Part shown: piece by piece, positions 51,569 through 60,709 of the stretch
Numbering within the stretch: the stretch's first letter is position 1
Layout of the letters: each line of letters begins with the position of its first letter
Source: Thalassobacillus devorans MSP14
Lineage (GTDB): Bacteria; Bacillota; Bacilli; Bacillales; Halobacillaceae
DNA length: 64,000 nucleotides
Direction of reading: 5' to 3'
Assembly (NCBI RefSeq): GCF_000496835.1
Contig: NZ_KI543238.1
Location: 462,229 to 526,228 of the forward strand
Position numbers and translations under genes: made by a program
Notes under the pieces: model-generated
What the model was told of the DNA's origin: nothing
What the model saw: only the letters and a program-made list of their open reading frames with translations
Databases searched by the model: none

Positions 51569-52690
51569 TTATTTTTTATAAATAATTTCTCCATTTACCA
51601 TCGTCCAAAGCGGTTTCGACATGAATTCGAACGGATGGCCGTCCCAGAGCACAAGGTCAGCATCTTTTCCTGGCTCGATAGACCCGACATTGCCTTCAAC
51701 ACCGAGGTTTCTGGCAGGGATGATCGTAATTCCTTGTATCGCTTTTTCAATATCCAAACCTTCCCTGGCAGCGAGTGCTGCACAAATATTCAAATATTGA
51801 ATTGGCGTATAAGGATGGTCTGTGGTAATTGATACTTGAATGCCATGGCTGGTCAGTTTGTGATATGTTTCCCAAGTCTTATTTTTCAGCTCAATTTTTG
51901 ATCTCCGCGTGAAAGTAGGTCCTACAGATACCTGGAGATTCCGGCCTTCCAGTTCTTCAGCGATCAAGTGTCCTTCTGTGCAGTGCTCGATGCGGAGATC
52001 GAGATTAAATTCATCTGCAAACCTGATAGCGCTAAGGATATCGTCAGCCCGGTGCGCGTGGATGCGAACCGGGATTTCCCGTTTCAACGCCCTAACAATC
52101 GGCTGCACCCTTAAGTCATCAGGATTATCCGCATGCCAGGCATGATAAAACGTTTCCCGCAGCATTCCCATAATCCCAAGGCGTGTAATCGAATCATTAC
52201 GGGAAGTAGAATGGACCCGCTTCGGGTTTTCCCCAAGTGCCAGTTTCAATCCAGCGGTATCCCGAAGCAGCATGCTGGAGATATTTTTGCCTTTATTTTT
52301 AATCACCGAAGTCATCCCGCCAATGATATTTGCGCTGCCAGGCATGATGTGCGCGGTAGTGACACCTGCACGGATAGCGTCGCCAAAGGCAGGATCGAGA
52401 GGATGGGCTCCGTCCCTGGCTCTCAAATGTGGGGTCATCGCCTCAATCGTTTCATTGGCATCACTTCCAGCCCAGCCTGTCCCTTCATCATATAATCCTA
52501 AATGGGTATGAACATCGATAAACCCAGGGAATAACCTTTTATTATAACCGTTAATTAGGCTGACATCAGCAGGGACGTCAACTTTTTTTCCTAAAGAGAC
52601 GATTTTACCGTCTTTAATTAATACTTGCCCGTTATCGATAGTTGGGGACGTGACAGGATGTATCGTTACATTCGTAATCACTGTATCCAT
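51569..52690 (-). CDS. Amidohydrolase (imidazolonepropionase/dihydroorotase-like)
   Basis: A 373-aa metal-dependent hydrolase of the amidohydrolase superfamily. Metal ligands: HTHLG in PGFIDVHTHLG near 61-65, HAHR near 214, H in RIEHCTEGH near 238 and D in SITTDHPYT near 294. Small beta-sandwich strands lie at both ends (residues 1-55 and 345-373, SIEPGKDADLVLWDG), the usual composite domain. Substrate unknown; relatives include imidazolonepropionase-like and prolidase-type enzymes. Monocistronic, minus strand. Confidence 0.83.
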   Translation of the reverse strand: MDTVITNVTIHPVTSPTIDNGQVLIKDGKIVSLGKKVDVPADVSLINGYNKRLFPGFIDVHTHLGLYDEGTGWAGSDANETIEAMTPHLRARDGAHPLDPAFGDAIRAGVTTAHIMPGSANIIGGMTSVIKNKGKNISSMLLRDTAGLKLALGENPKRVHSTSRNDSITRLGIMGMLRETFYHAWHADNPDDLRVQPIVRALKREIPVRIHAHRADDILSAIRFADEFNLDLRIEHCTEGHLIAEELEGRNLQVSVGPTFTRRSKIELKNKTWETYHKLTSHGIQVSITTDHPYTPIQYLNICAALAAREGLDIEKAIQGITIIPARNLGVEGNVGSIEPGKDADLVLWDGHPFEFMSKPLWTMVNGEIIYKK

Positions 52691-52801
52691 ATTCTTTCGT
52701 GCCTTTCTGCTATTTTATTTTTTAGCTAAGTTACACCTCTATTATATGCGAAAAATGGTTGGAAGAGTATGTAAATAAAGATTAGGAAGCAGTACTCCTT
52801 C

Positions 52802-53707
52802 CTAATCTTTAAAAACATCTTCCAATGCCGGGGTCAATTCAGGGTATATGAAATCATAACCGAGAGCGATCGCCTTTTTCGGAATGACATGCTGGCCATC
52901 GAGAAGCAGCGTGCTCATGTCACCAAGCGCGGTTCTGATAGCAAAAGCGGGCGCTGGAAGCCAGTGTGGACGCCCAAGGACTTTACCAAGTGTTCGCCCA
53001 AAATCTTTATTTCTTTTCGGGGTAGGAGCTGTCGCATTCATGGGGCCGACTGCTTCCTTATTTCGGATGGCAAAGTCGATCATCCCTACGACATCGTCCA
53101 CGTGGATCCAGGACAGCCATTGTTCTCCAGATCCTATTTTTCCGCCTGCCATCATTTTATAAGGAATCGCCATCTTAGGTAGTGCTCCTTCTTCACCTAA
53201 AATAATCCCAAACCGTAGAAATACCGTACGGACGTCATGGTCGGCAGCCTGAGATGCGCGTTTCTCCCATTCGGTTGTGACATTGGCCAGAAACCCGTCT
53301 CCTGGCTTGGTTGTGTCTTCGGTAAAAGCTTCAGTCATGGAGTTTCCATAAAACCCTACCGCAGAAGCATTGACGAGTACTTCCGGTTTTTTATTAAGTT
53401 TACTAATTAAATCCACGATGTTTTCCGTTGCTTTTATTCGGCTGTCCAGAATGCTCCGTTTTCTTTCTTCCGTCCATCTTCCGCTATTCAACGACTCACC
53501 GGCTAAATTGACGATGGCATCAAGCTCGTTCAATTGGGATTCCGGTGCAAATTCCGGTTTCAGCCAGCCTATATATTTGATGTGGTTCGTATCTTTATGT
53601 TTTTCAGGACTGCGGGTCAATACGTAAACATCATGGCCTTCTAAAACAAAATGCCTCGTCAGTTGTTTTCCGACAAATCCTGTTCCGCCTGTTATTGCTA
53701 TTTTCAT
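52802..53707 (-). CDS. yfhF: TIGR01777 family SDR epimerase-like protein (YfhF)
   Basis: A 301-aa atypical SDR with GGTGFVGKQLTRHF at residues 7-20, VNLAGESLNSGRWTEERK near 87-104, YGNSMTEAFTED near 119 and the DUF1731 C-terminal domain (LGRPHWLPAPAFAIRTALGD). AAGGAGG precedes ATG 53707. It is divergent from recX with 121 bases between, just as yfhF lies next to recX (yfhG) in B. subtilis, which supports the symbol. Function of the family is not established. Confidence 0.88.
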   Translation of the reverse strand: MKIAITGGTGFVGKQLTRHFVLEGHDVYVLTRSPEKHKDTNHIKYIGWLKPEFAPESQLNELDAIVNLAGESLNSGRWTEERKRSILDSRIKATENIVDLISKLNKKPEVLVNASAVGFYGNSMTEAFTEDTTKPGDGFLANVTTEWEKRASQAADHDVRTVFLRFGIILGEEGALPKMAIPYKMMAGGKIGSGEQWLSWIHVDDVVGMIDFAIRNKEAVGPMNATAPTPKRNKDFGRTLGKVLGRPHWLPAPAFAIRTALGDMSTLLLDGQHVIPKKAIALGYDFIYPELTPALEDVFKD

Positions 53708-53828
53708 ACTGTGATTCCTCCTTAAATGAGGTTTGATTAAAGTTTACTGTATATTTTGAAAAAAATCGATTCTTCCAATTGTCCTATGGGAAGAGACTCA
53801 TGCTAAAATAAAGCAAGAGGTGAGAGGT

Positions 53829-54647
53829 TTGGCTAAGATTACACGGATAACTACACAGAAAAAGAAGAAAGACCGTTTTAATATATTTTTAGACTTTGGA
53901 CAGGGCGAATCCTATGGTTTCAGTGTTTCTGAGGATATTCTAGTTAAAGAAGCCCTGCATAAGGGGATGGAGCTGGATGATGTTTCTATAAAAGCTCTGA
54001 TGGAAAAGGATGACCTACAGAAATCCTATACCCTGACCATACATTATTTAAGCTACCGGATGCGCTCGGAAAAAGAAATCCGGGATTATTTGAATAAAAA
54101 AGAAACAGATCCTGAACAAATCGAAGTGATCATCGACAGGCTTTACAAAGAAAAGCTGCTGGATGACCAGGAATTTGCCAATTCGTTAGTGCGAAGCAGG
54201 ATCCATACATCGAGCAAGGGCCCATTGATGGTGAAAAAAGACCTGATGGAAAAAGGGGTCGCCGCTGCTAAAGCGGAGGAAGCCCTGACCCATTACCCTT
54301 TTGAAGCACAATATGATAAGGCGATGAAATTTGCAGAAAAAAAACTGCGTTCAGATGGAAAGAAATCATTTCGCCAGCAGGTGCAGAATCTCCAGCAGAC
54401 ATTGATGCAAAAAGGCTTCACCAATGATGTAGTTCAAGAAGTCATTGCCAACCTGCCACAGCAGGAAGAGGAAGATGCCGAATGGCAAGCAGTCGTTTAT
54501 CAAGGAGAAAAAATCCTGCGTAAATACGAACGGAAGGCAGAAGGCTACGAGTTGAAGCAGAAAGTGAAAGGTGCTTTATACCGTAAAGGGTTCCAAATGG
54601 ACGAAATCCAGCGTTTCATAGAAGAGTATATGGAGGAAGAACAATGA
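53829..54647 (+). CDS. recX: RecA regulator RecX
   Basis: A 272-aa RecX protein, which binds RecA filaments and modulates recombination. It shows repeated three-helix units: SYRMRSEKEIRDYL near 78, IDRLYKEKLLDDQEFANSLVRSR near 98-120, and KGALYRKGFQMDEIQRFI near 247. The start is TTG 53829, preceded by GAGGTGAGAGG; GTG 53820 in frame is an alternative. Gram-positive RecX proteins are of this longer type. Confidence 0.92.
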   Translation: MAKITRITTQKKKKDRFNIFLDFGQGESYGFSVSEDILVKEALHKGMELDDVSIKALMEKDDLQKSYTLTIHYLSYRMRSEKEIRDYLNKKETDPEQIEVIIDRLYKEKLLDDQEFANSLVRSRIHTSSKGPLMVKKDLMEKGVAAAKAEEALTHYPFEAQYDKAMKFAEKKLRSDGKKSFRQQVQNLQQTLMQKGFTNDVVQEVIANLPQQEEEDAEWQAVVYQGEKILRKYERKAEGYELKQKVKGALYRKGFQMDEIQRFIEEYMEEEQ

Positions 54648-54742
54648 CTTTCTGAATTCCTCCGTCTTAGAAGATTTTAAATCGAGGTGGCACGCTCATC
54701 ATTAACAGCCATTAAGGGAAGGTTTGCTCCTATTATAAAAAT

Positions 54743-54786
54743 AAAGAAGGCAAGCCCTCAGAACACTAGAGGTGCTTGCCTTCTTT
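54743..54786. terminator. Bidirectional terminator between recX and the HAD gene
   Basis: AAAGAAGGCAAGC and GCTTGCCTTCTTT pair across a loop near 54760-54770. The minus-strand T-rich side suits the HAD gene ending at 54835. Confidence 0.8.
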
Positions 54787-54834
54787 CCTGCGGAAAACGG
54801 GAGGGTCAGCCCCGTAAACTTATGATAAAAGAAT

Positions 54835-55626
54835 TCAGATAAGCTTTTTATTTTGAAGGTCTTCGATCGCTTCATACACGTGGTCGACGACATTGGCAGC
54901 CTGCTTCTGTACTTCTGGATGCGCACTACTCATGGCATAGCTGTGAGGCGCCAATTGGAACATCGGAATATCGTTAAATGAATCCCCGATAACGGCTATT
55001 TGTTCAGAATTCAGGCCTGTTTGCTCAAAAAGTGCCTGGAGACCGCTTGCTTTGTTGATCCCTTTAGGCACAAGATCTACACATGTTTCGTGTGAGACGA
55101 AGCAATCAAGTTTCTGGCTGTATTTTTCATCGATTCGTTTTTGCAGGGCCATCACATCTGGTTCTTTCCCATGCACGGTAATTTTCGAAGCATCCACTTC
55201 AACACCTAAAGCATCAGCCAGCTGTGGATTCACCTGAATGTCGTGGATCAATTGTTTCGAAATTAAATCAATCCACTCGTTATGCTGATGGGTGAAAGTT
55301 TCCTCAGCAGTAGAGACTGTCGTTACCATCGGTTCCTTTACAATATCGCGATAAACCTGTCGAACCACATCAGAATCAAAGGTCTTAGACAGGATATGGG
55401 AATTATCCGCTCCATAGACAAAAGCCCCGTTTTGACTGATTCGGTGTCCTTTTTGACCGATCCGTTCGAGAATATCCTGGATTTCATGATCCATCCTCCC
55501 TGAGGCGACTGCCAAATCCACTCCTCGTTGAATCAGCCGATCAATTGCATGAATATCTTTGTCTTTTATATAATGATTCATGCCAAGCAGTGTCCCATCA
55601 AGGTCACTGACAAATAATTTAATCAT
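54835..55626 (-). CDS. Cof-type HAD-IIB phosphatase
   Basis: A 263-aa haloacid-dehalogenase phosphatase acting on a sugar or nucleotide phosphate. HAD motif I SDLDGTLLG at 7-15, motif II VASGR near 40, the conserved Lys in NKASGL near 192, and motif IV IAVIGDSFNDIPMF near 211-224, with the C2-type cap between. It lies divergent from glcT, 125 bases apart; a role in sugar-phosphate disposal is possible but not shown. Confidence 0.87.
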   Translation of the reverse strand: MIKLFVSDLDGTLLGMNHYIKDKDIHAIDRLIQRGVDLAVASGRMDHEIQDILERIGQKGHRISQNGAFVYGADNSHILSKTFDSDVVRQVYRDIVKEPMVTTVSTAEETFTHQHNEWIDLISKQLIHDIQVNPQLADALGVEVDASKITVHGKEPDVMALQKRIDEKYSQKLDCFVSHETCVDLVPKGINKASGLQALFEQTGLNSEQIAVIGDSFNDIPMFQLAPHSYAMSSAHPEVQKQAANVVDHVYEAIEDLQNKKLI

Positions 55627-55690
55627 TCGCTATTCTCCCTTCCATATGACACCATAGACAATAAGCTTTATACTCGATATATTGTATACA

Positions 55691-55706
55691 TTGAAAACGC
55701 TTCAAA
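55691..55706. promoter_or_regulatory. Weak cre-like site between the HAD gene and glcT
   Basis: TTGAAAACGCTTCAAA resembles the palindromic cre TGAAAACGCTTTCA with one base missing on the right arm. It lies between the two divergent genes. Confidence 0.3.
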
Positions 55707-55751
55707 GCAAAGGGAAACGACCTGAAGGGAATGGAATGAGGGGGGAAAGGC

Positions 55752-56597
55752 ATGGAACAGCAAGTGACAATTGAAAAAGTGCTTAATAATAATGTGGTCA
55801 TCGCCGAGCATCCCACATATAAAGAGGTGGTGCTGATAGGAAAAGGGATTGGATTCAGCCGAAAGAAAGGAGAGACCCTCCCTATTAAAGAAGCGGATAA
55901 AACTTTTTTATTAAGGGACCCGGAACAAAAAGAGCAGTATGTCAACCTGCTTCCTTATGTAGAAGAGGACTTCATTAATTTCATGAATGACATTCTGGTT
56001 CATATTGAAAACAGGATGAACCAACGTTTAAATGAGCATATCCATGTAGCCCTGACCGATCATATCGCTTTTGCTGTCAACCGTGCTAAGCATGATCTCC
56101 AATTCAATAATCCCTTTTTGTTTGAAATTGAATCTCTTTATCCAAAAGAGTACCAGGTAGCGATGGAAGTAGTGGAAATGATCAATAACAAAGAAGGTAT
56201 CGAGTTTCCCGAAGGAGAGATCGGATTCATCGCTTTGCATATCCACAGTGCGGTGACAGATAAGACATTGAGTGATATCAACAAACATTATCAACTGATA
56301 TCCCAGTTGGTCAAAGTAATTGAGGATTCTTTGGAAATCACAATCGATAAAAATACGGTCGATTATCACCGTCTTGTCCAGCATCTAAGACGTGCGGTGG
56401 ACCGCATCCATATCGGGGAGGATGTTGGGGGAGAAAATCGTCTCGCTGAAATGTTGAAAAAAGAATATCCACTATGCTATAATTTATCTTGGAAGTTGAT
56501 AAAAGTGATGCAGAAGCAACTGAATAAGCCAGTGGATGATTCGGAAGCGATTTATTTGACGATTCATCTGCAACGGTTAGTCAACCATAAAACGTAA
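55752..56597 (+). CDS. glcT: Transcription antiterminator GlcT
   Basis: A 281-aa BglG/SacY-family RNA-binding antiterminator for the glucose PTS. An N-terminal CAT RNA-binding domain (1-57: VEKVLNNNVVIA-type start, IGKGIGFSRKKGE), PRD1 (about 65-170, histidines in NEHIHVALTDHI) and PRD2 (about 175-280, HIHLQRL-like end). When glucose is present unphosphorylated GlcT binds the RAT in front of ptsG. The RAT and its terminator follow directly downstream, as in B. subtilis. Confidence 0.94.
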   Translation: MEQQVTIEKVLNNNVVIAEHPTYKEVVLIGKGIGFSRKKGETLPIKEADKTFLLRDPEQKEQYVNLLPYVEEDFINFMNDILVHIENRMNQRLNEHIHVALTDHIAFAVNRAKHDLQFNNPFLFEIESLYPKEYQVAMEVVEMINNKEGIEFPEGEIGFIALHIHSAVTDKTLSDINKHYQLISQLVKVIEDSLEITIDKNTVDYHRLVQHLRRAVDRIHIGEDVGGENRLAEMLKKEYPLCYNLSWKLIKVMQKQLNKPVDDSEAIYLTIHLQRLVNHKT

Positions 56598-56601
56598 TTA
56601 T

Positions 56602-56632
56602 ACGTGTTACTGATACGATCAGGCATGAGTAT
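56602..56632 (+). promoter_or_regulatory. RAT (ribonucleic antiterminator) target of GlcT
   Basis: ACGTGTTACTGATACGATCA then GGCATGAGT is almost identical to the B. subtilis ptsG RAT as I recall it. It overlaps the 5' arm of the terminator, so GlcT binding blocks termination. Confidence 0.9.
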
Positions 56633-56709
56633 GAAAAGTTTTAGAGGTTTTCAATGGGGTAAGTGTACCCTTTGAGGCCAAATAAAACTTTTTTGCTCAT
56701 GCTTTTTTT
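56622..56709 (+). terminator. ptsG leader terminator controlled by GlcT
   Basis: GCATGAG (56623-56629) with CTCATGC (56696-56702) and AAAAGTTTTA (56634-56643) with TAAAACTTTT (56683-56692) build a long stem ending in TTTTTTT. Confidence 0.9.
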
Positions 56710-56848
56710 ATTACCTTAAACGTCATTTGAATTGGCGTTTAAAATTTCAGTTAAAATGGAAGCGGTTTATTTCATTTTTCTGAAAAATTATATCCCATGA
56801 TTAACTTATGGCTTCTGTATCACACTAAAACAAAAGGAGGAACTTTCC

Positions 56849-58888
56849 ATGTTCAAAAATGCTTTTGGTACATTGCAAAAAGTCGGTAAAGCATTAATGC
56901 TTCCGGTTGCGTTGCTGCCTGCCGCTGGTATCTTGCTGGCATTCGGTACAACATTCCAGCAGGATTCCTTCCTGGAACGTGTGCCAGCGTTTAAGGCGGA
57001 ATGGATTCAAATATTTTCCGAAGTAATGTCAGCCTCGGGTGGTATTGTCTTTGATAACTTAGCCTTGCTATTCGCAGTCGGTGTTGCCATCGGTCTTGCC
57101 GGCGGAGATGGGGTAGCAGGTCTTGCAGCCATCATCGGTTATTTAATTATGAATGTCACGATGGGTGTATTAGGTAAAGTGGATGCCGATATGGCAGCGA
57201 ATTCACCTGCCTATGCTGAAGTACTTGGCACGCCTACCTTGCAAACCGGGGTATTTGGCGGTATCATCGTGGGTATTCTAGCGGCATTTTTATATAATCG
57301 TTACTTTAATATTGAATTACCGCAATTCCTTGGTTTCTTTGCCGGTAAACGTTTCGTACCGATTATCACTGCTTTTTCAGCTTTATTCTTAGGTATTATT
57401 ATGCTGTTTATATGGCCGTTTGCTCAAGACGGACTGAATGCTTTATCTCATTTGATGCTTAACACGAACATCCATATTGCTGCCTTTGTGTTCGGCGTCA
57501 TTGAGCGCTCCTTGATTCCGTTCGGATTGCATCATATTTTCTATTCACCATTTTGGTTTGAATTCGGCTCGTATGTGAACGCTGCCGGGGAAACAGTTCG
57601 TGGTGACCAACAGATATTCTTTGCCCAGCTTCGTGATGGAGTAGAATTCACAGCAGGTACATTCATGGTTGGTAAATTCCCGTTCATGATGTTCGGTCTT
57701 CCGGCTGCAGCACTTGCAATTTATCATACAGCAAGACCGGAACGCAAAAAGGTTGTCGGCGGTATCATGGCATCTGCAGCATTGACGTCATTCCTGACTG
57801 GTATTACTGAACCGATCGAGTTCTCTTTCCTTTTCGTAGCACCGCTGTTGTTCGGTATCCACGCGATTTTCGCTGGTTTATCCTTTATGACAATGTCGCT
57901 GTTGGATGTAAAAATCGGCCAAACCTTCTCTGGTGGTTTGATCGACTTCATCCTGTTCGGTGTTTTACCTAACCGTACTGAGTGGTGGTGGGTTATTATC
58001 GTAGGTCTTGTTTTCTCTGTCATTTATTACTTCGGTTTCCGTTGGGCGATTCTCAAGTTCAACCTGGCGACCCCTGGCCGAGAAGATGAAGAAGTCGATG
58101 CCGATGAAGATAGTGAAATAGGAGATCTTCCATATGAAATCCTGGAAGCAATGGGTGGTCAAGAGAATATCGCTCATTTGGATGCCTGTATTACGCGACT
58201 TCGCGTCTCTGTCAATGACAAAGGCGAAGTGGATAAAAACCGTCTGAAGAAGCTTGGAGCATCTGGTGTCATGGAAGTAGGAAATAATATCCAGGCCATC
58301 TATGGTCCTAGATCCGATAGCTTACGTGGTCAAATGCAAGATATCATCGACGGTAAAGCACCCCGTGCAGTTGGTGAGGATCGTTCTGCGGTTGCAGAAG
58401 AAGCAAAAGATGCAGAAATACCAGTCGGCGGTGAAGAGTTCAACTTTGTAAGTCCTTTGCAAGGTGAAATTATGCCGATTACAGAAGTGCCGGATCAGGT
58501 ATTCTCTGGTAAAATGATGGGTGATGGATTTGCAATTAAACCTGCAGATGGCAAAGTTGTTTCTCCAGTAAACGGTAAAATTCTGAATGTCTTCCCGACG
58601 AAGCACGCAATAGGTATCCAGGCAGAAAACGGTACAGAAGTTCTGATCCACATTGGAATTGATACGGTCAAGCTGAAAGGGGAAGGCTTTGAAGCATTTA
58701 TAGAAGAAGGCGACGAAGTCAAGCAAGGGCAAGAGTTGATGAAAGTGGACTTTGACTATGTAAAAGAGCATGCAACCTCCACCATAACACCGGTTATTTT
58801 CACAAACTTGCAAGAAGGTCAGGAAGTAAAGATTGCAAAACCAGGCGAAGTGCGTCATAATGACCCTGGTATCATTGAGATCAACTAA
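56849..58888 (+). CDS. ptsG: PTS glucose transporter subunit IICBA
   Basis: A 679-aa membrane permease that imports and phosphorylates glucose. EIIC (about 1-410): [38 protein letters not shown] (about 425-510): phosphorylated Cys in [17 protein letters not shown] (about 535-660): phosphorylated His in [12 protein letters not shown]. All three phosphotransfer residues are present. GGAGG precedes ATG 56849. A degenerate cre (TGGAAGCGGTTTAT, 56757-56770) and the inverted repeat TTAAACG/CGTTTAA (56716-56742) lie in the leader. Confidence 0.95.
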   Translation: MFKNAFGTLQKVGKALMLPVALLPAAGILLAFGTTFQQDSFLERVPAFKAEWIQIFSEVMSASGGIVFDNLALLFAVGVAIGLAGGDGVAGLAAIIGYLIMNVTMGVLGKVDADMAANSPAYAEVLGTPTLQTGVFGGIIVGILAAFLYNRYFNIELPQFLGFFAGKRFVPIITAFSALFLGIIMLFIWPFAQDGLNALSHLMLNTNIHIAAFVFGVIERSLIPFGLHHIFYSPFWFEFGSYVNAAGETVRGDQQIFFAQLRDGVEFTAGTFMVGKFPFMMFGLPAAALAIYHTARPERKKVVGGIMASAALTSFLTGITEPIEFSFLFVAPLLFGIHAIFAGLSFMTMSLLDVKIGQTFSGGLIDFILFGVLPNRTEWWWVIIVGLVFSVIYYFGFRWAILKFNLATPGREDEEVDADEDSEIGDLPYEILEAMGGQENIAHLDACITRLRVSVNDKGEVDKNRLKKLGASGVMEVGNNIQAIYGPRSDSLRGQMQDIIDGKAPRAVGEDRSAVAEEAKDAEIPVGGEEFNFVSPLQGEIMPITEVPDQVFSGKMMGDGFAIKPADGKVVSPVNGKILNVFPTKHAIGIQAENGTEVLIHIGIDTVKLKGEGFEAFIEEGDEVKQGQELMKVDFDYVKEHATSTITPVIFTNLQEGQEVKIAKPGEVRHNDPGIIEIN

Positions 58889-58916
58889 AAAATCATATAA
58901 ATGAGGAGAGATTCAA

Positions 58917-59183
58917 ATGGTAGAACAAACAATGAAGATTACAGCAGCAGATGGGCTGCATGCACGTCCAGCTACTGCAATGGTGCAGGTTGCAGGTCAA
59001 TATCAGGCAGACGTGAATCTGGAGTATAAAGATAAGTCCGTTAACCTTAAATCCATTATGGGTGTTATGTCACTCGGTATTCCTAATGATGCCGAAATCA
59101 AATTGACCGCTGATGGTGAAGATGAAAAAGAAGCCCTTGAAGCAGTTGTGAACAAAGTGAAAGAAGAAGGACTTGGAGAGTAA
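58917..59183 (+). CDS. ptsH: Phosphocarrier protein HPr
   Basis: An 88-aa HPr passing phosphate from enzyme I to PTS permeases. His15 lies in DGLHARPAT and the regulatory Ser46, target of HPr kinase for CcpA signalling, in KSIMGVMSLG. GAGGAGAG precedes ATG 58917. A strong terminator follows at once and ptsI is not next, unlike the ptsGHI order of B. subtilis. Confidence 0.96.
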   Translation: MVEQTMKITAADGLHARPATAMVQVAGQYQADVNLEYKDKSVNLKSIMGVMSLGIPNDAEIKLTADGEDEKEALEAVVNKVKEEGLGE

Positions 59184-59195
59184 CACCTGAAATGA

Positions 59196-59240
59196 AAAAG
59201 CTGCTGGCCTCTAAACAGAGGTTCAGCAGCTTTTCTTTTA
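59196..59240. terminator. Terminator after ptsH
   Basis: AAAAGCTGCTG (59196-59206) pairs with CAGCAGCTTTT (59224-59234), with inner CCTCT/AGAGG. Usable by the leftward SDR gene as well. Confidence 0.92.
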
Positions 59241-59254
59241 TTCAACTGAATCTT

Positions 59255-59914
59255 CTATGAATCCACCTTGATCTCCGCTCGCCGGTCATCCTCTGCAAAA
59301 ATTTTATCAGCAACACCTTCCGGGCCTTTCAGGCGAGACGGGTCAGCGACATGATCACTATTGGACCAGAATGGTGTGTTCATACCACCCATATATACTG
59401 CTGTAGCAGACATCGGTTGATCTTCCCATTCTTTCTGCAGGCTTTCCGTAAACCCACGGACAGCAAATTTGCTGGCACAATATACCGATTCATTCACTTT
59501 ACCCCTGAGGCCTGCAGTAGATATGATGTTCAATACTCTGCCTTCTGAGACTTTCAGCAAAGGCAATGCCTTTTGAGTCATTAAGATGGTACCCTTGACG
59601 TTGGTTTCCAGCATTTTATCAATGTCTTCTTCTTTTAAGGAAGATAACTCTCCAAAGATCCCGATGCCAGCATTATTAATTAATACATCAACGCGGTCCA
59701 ATTGACGGATTGCCTCCTCGACCGAAGCTGGCTCTGTTATATCACAAATGTAGGATTCTGCCTGCCCGCCTTGTTGAATTATTTCCATTCTTACTAATGA
59801 GAGGCTTCGTTCTGTTCGACCTAACAAAATGATTTTATAACCTTCTTTTGCGTATCGATGGGCCAGAGCCCGTCCTAATCCAGTACCGCCCCCGGTAATT
59901 ACTGCACTTCCCAC
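59255..59914 (-). CDS. Short-chain dehydrogenase/reductase
   Basis: A 219-aa classical SDR: TGGGTGLGRALAHRYAKEGY near residues 7-26, NNAGIGIFGE near 80, catalytic Ser in ISTAGLRG near 130 and YCASK near 143. It ends earlier than 250-aa relatives. GTG 59914 is taken as start because AAAGGGG lies 8-9 bases upstream, and homologous SDRs begin at this point. Divergent from yfhH. Substrate unknown. Confidence 0.84.
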   Translation of the reverse strand: MGSAVITGGGTGLGRALAHRYAKEGYKIILLGRTERSLSLVRMEIIQQGGQAESYICDITEPASVEEAIRQLDRVDVLINNAGIGIFGELSSLKEEDIDKMLETNVKGTILMTQKALPLLKVSEGRVLNIISTAGLRGKVNESVYCASKFAVRGFTESLQKEWEDQPMSATAVYMGGMNTPFWSNSDHVADPSRLKGPEGVADKIFAEDDRRAEIKVDS

Positions 59915-60001
59915 ATGAATTCCCCTTTCCTCAGTGTTCCTCATTTCCATTGTGACGAATGCTTGTTAAAATGTAAATGGATAACCATAGGAGGGAAAAA
60001 C

Positions 60002-60340
60002 ATGGAACGCAGATATAGCGATATGACGATAGAGGAACTAAGAAAGGAAATTGGTGAGCTGACTGATAAAGCAAGGAAAGCAGAGCAGATGGGAATGGTC
60101 AACGAGTATGCCGTTTATGAACGGAAGATCATCATGGCAAAGTCTTATATGCTGAATCCTGATGATTTTAAGCCAGGAGAAGAATATCAGATAGAAGGCG
60201 ATCCAGCCCATAACTTTAAAATTGTATATATGAATGGGACGTTCGCCTGGGGGTACCGGACAAATGAACAAGGGGAAAAAGTAAGTGAAGAGGAAGAAGA
60301 AGCATTACCAATTTCCATGCTTGGAGAAAAAATCAATTAA
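60002..60340 (+). CDS. yfhH: YfhH (DUF1811) family protein
   Basis: A 112-aa protein: helical N-terminal half (MTIEELRKEIGELTDKARKAEQMG, EYAVYERKIIMAKSYMLNPDDF) and a small beta domain (PGEEYQIEGD, FKIVYMNGTFAWGYR). It matches the YfhH/DUF1811 family and sits in the recX neighbourhood as in B. subtilis. GGAGGG precedes ATG 60002. Function unknown. Confidence 0.88.
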   Translation: MERRYSDMTIEELRKEIGELTDKARKAEQMGMVNEYAVYERKIIMAKSYMLNPDDFKPGEEYQIEGDPAHNFKIVYMNGTFAWGYRTNEQGEKVSEEEEEALPISMLGEKIN

Positions 60341-60343
60341 TTA

Positions 60344-60372
60344 AAAGCGTGCCTTATGCGGCACGCTTTTTT
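60344..60372 (+). terminator. Terminator of yfhH
   Basis: AAAGCGTGCC (60344-60353) pairs with GGCACGCTTT (60360-60369), then TTT. Confidence 0.9.
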
Positions 60373-60431
60373 AAAGGCTAGGAAATTATAAAATGTTCTC
60401 TTTGTCAATAACTTTAGGCGGTTGGTGTCAT

Positions 60432-60700
60432 CCAGCTCCGACGCACAGGACGTGCTAGTGCCGGTGACGCCACAGGACGTGGCGTTTTCACCGGCCAGCG
60501 CCTACCCCCTCGAGGTCTTAAGTCAATCCTTTCTGTGATTAGAAAAACTTGGCTTATCGCCAAGGGTGTATGGCGAAAGCCTTAGTTTTACTTATACTTT
60601 AAACCTTTATTAAACTTAATTTGCCTAAAAGTACAAAGAACGTCACGGCAAGGCTTGTCTTAAGTTTGTCGGGGGTGAGCAAGGCGCTTGCGCTTTTGTG
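60432..60700 (+). repeat. CTCGAGGTCTTAAG dispersed element, copy A, interrupted
   Basis: Two leading hairpins share the loop AGGAC: GCAC/GTGC (about 60443-60455) and GCCGGTGA-CGCCAC/GTGGCG-TCACCGGC (60460-60495). Then CCAGCGCCTACCCCCTCGAG to TGTGA (60495-60538), an insertion (60537-60635), and AAGAACGTCACGGCAAGGC to AAGGCGCTTGCGC (60636-60692). AGCGCCT pairs with AGGCGCT and CCCCC with GGGGG when the insert is removed. Confidence 0.75.
60537..60635 (+). repeat. GATTAGAAAAACTTGGC dispersed structured repeat, copy 3, nested
   Basis: About 98 bp beginning GATTAGAAAAACTTGGCTTA, with TGGCGAAAGCCTTAGTTTT and CTTATACTTTAAACC. It lies inside copy A of the CTCGAG element; the uninterrupted copy B at 63678 has TGTGACCAAGAACGTCAC at the same junction. 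Confidence 0.8.
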
Positions 60701-60709
60701 CGTGGAAGG

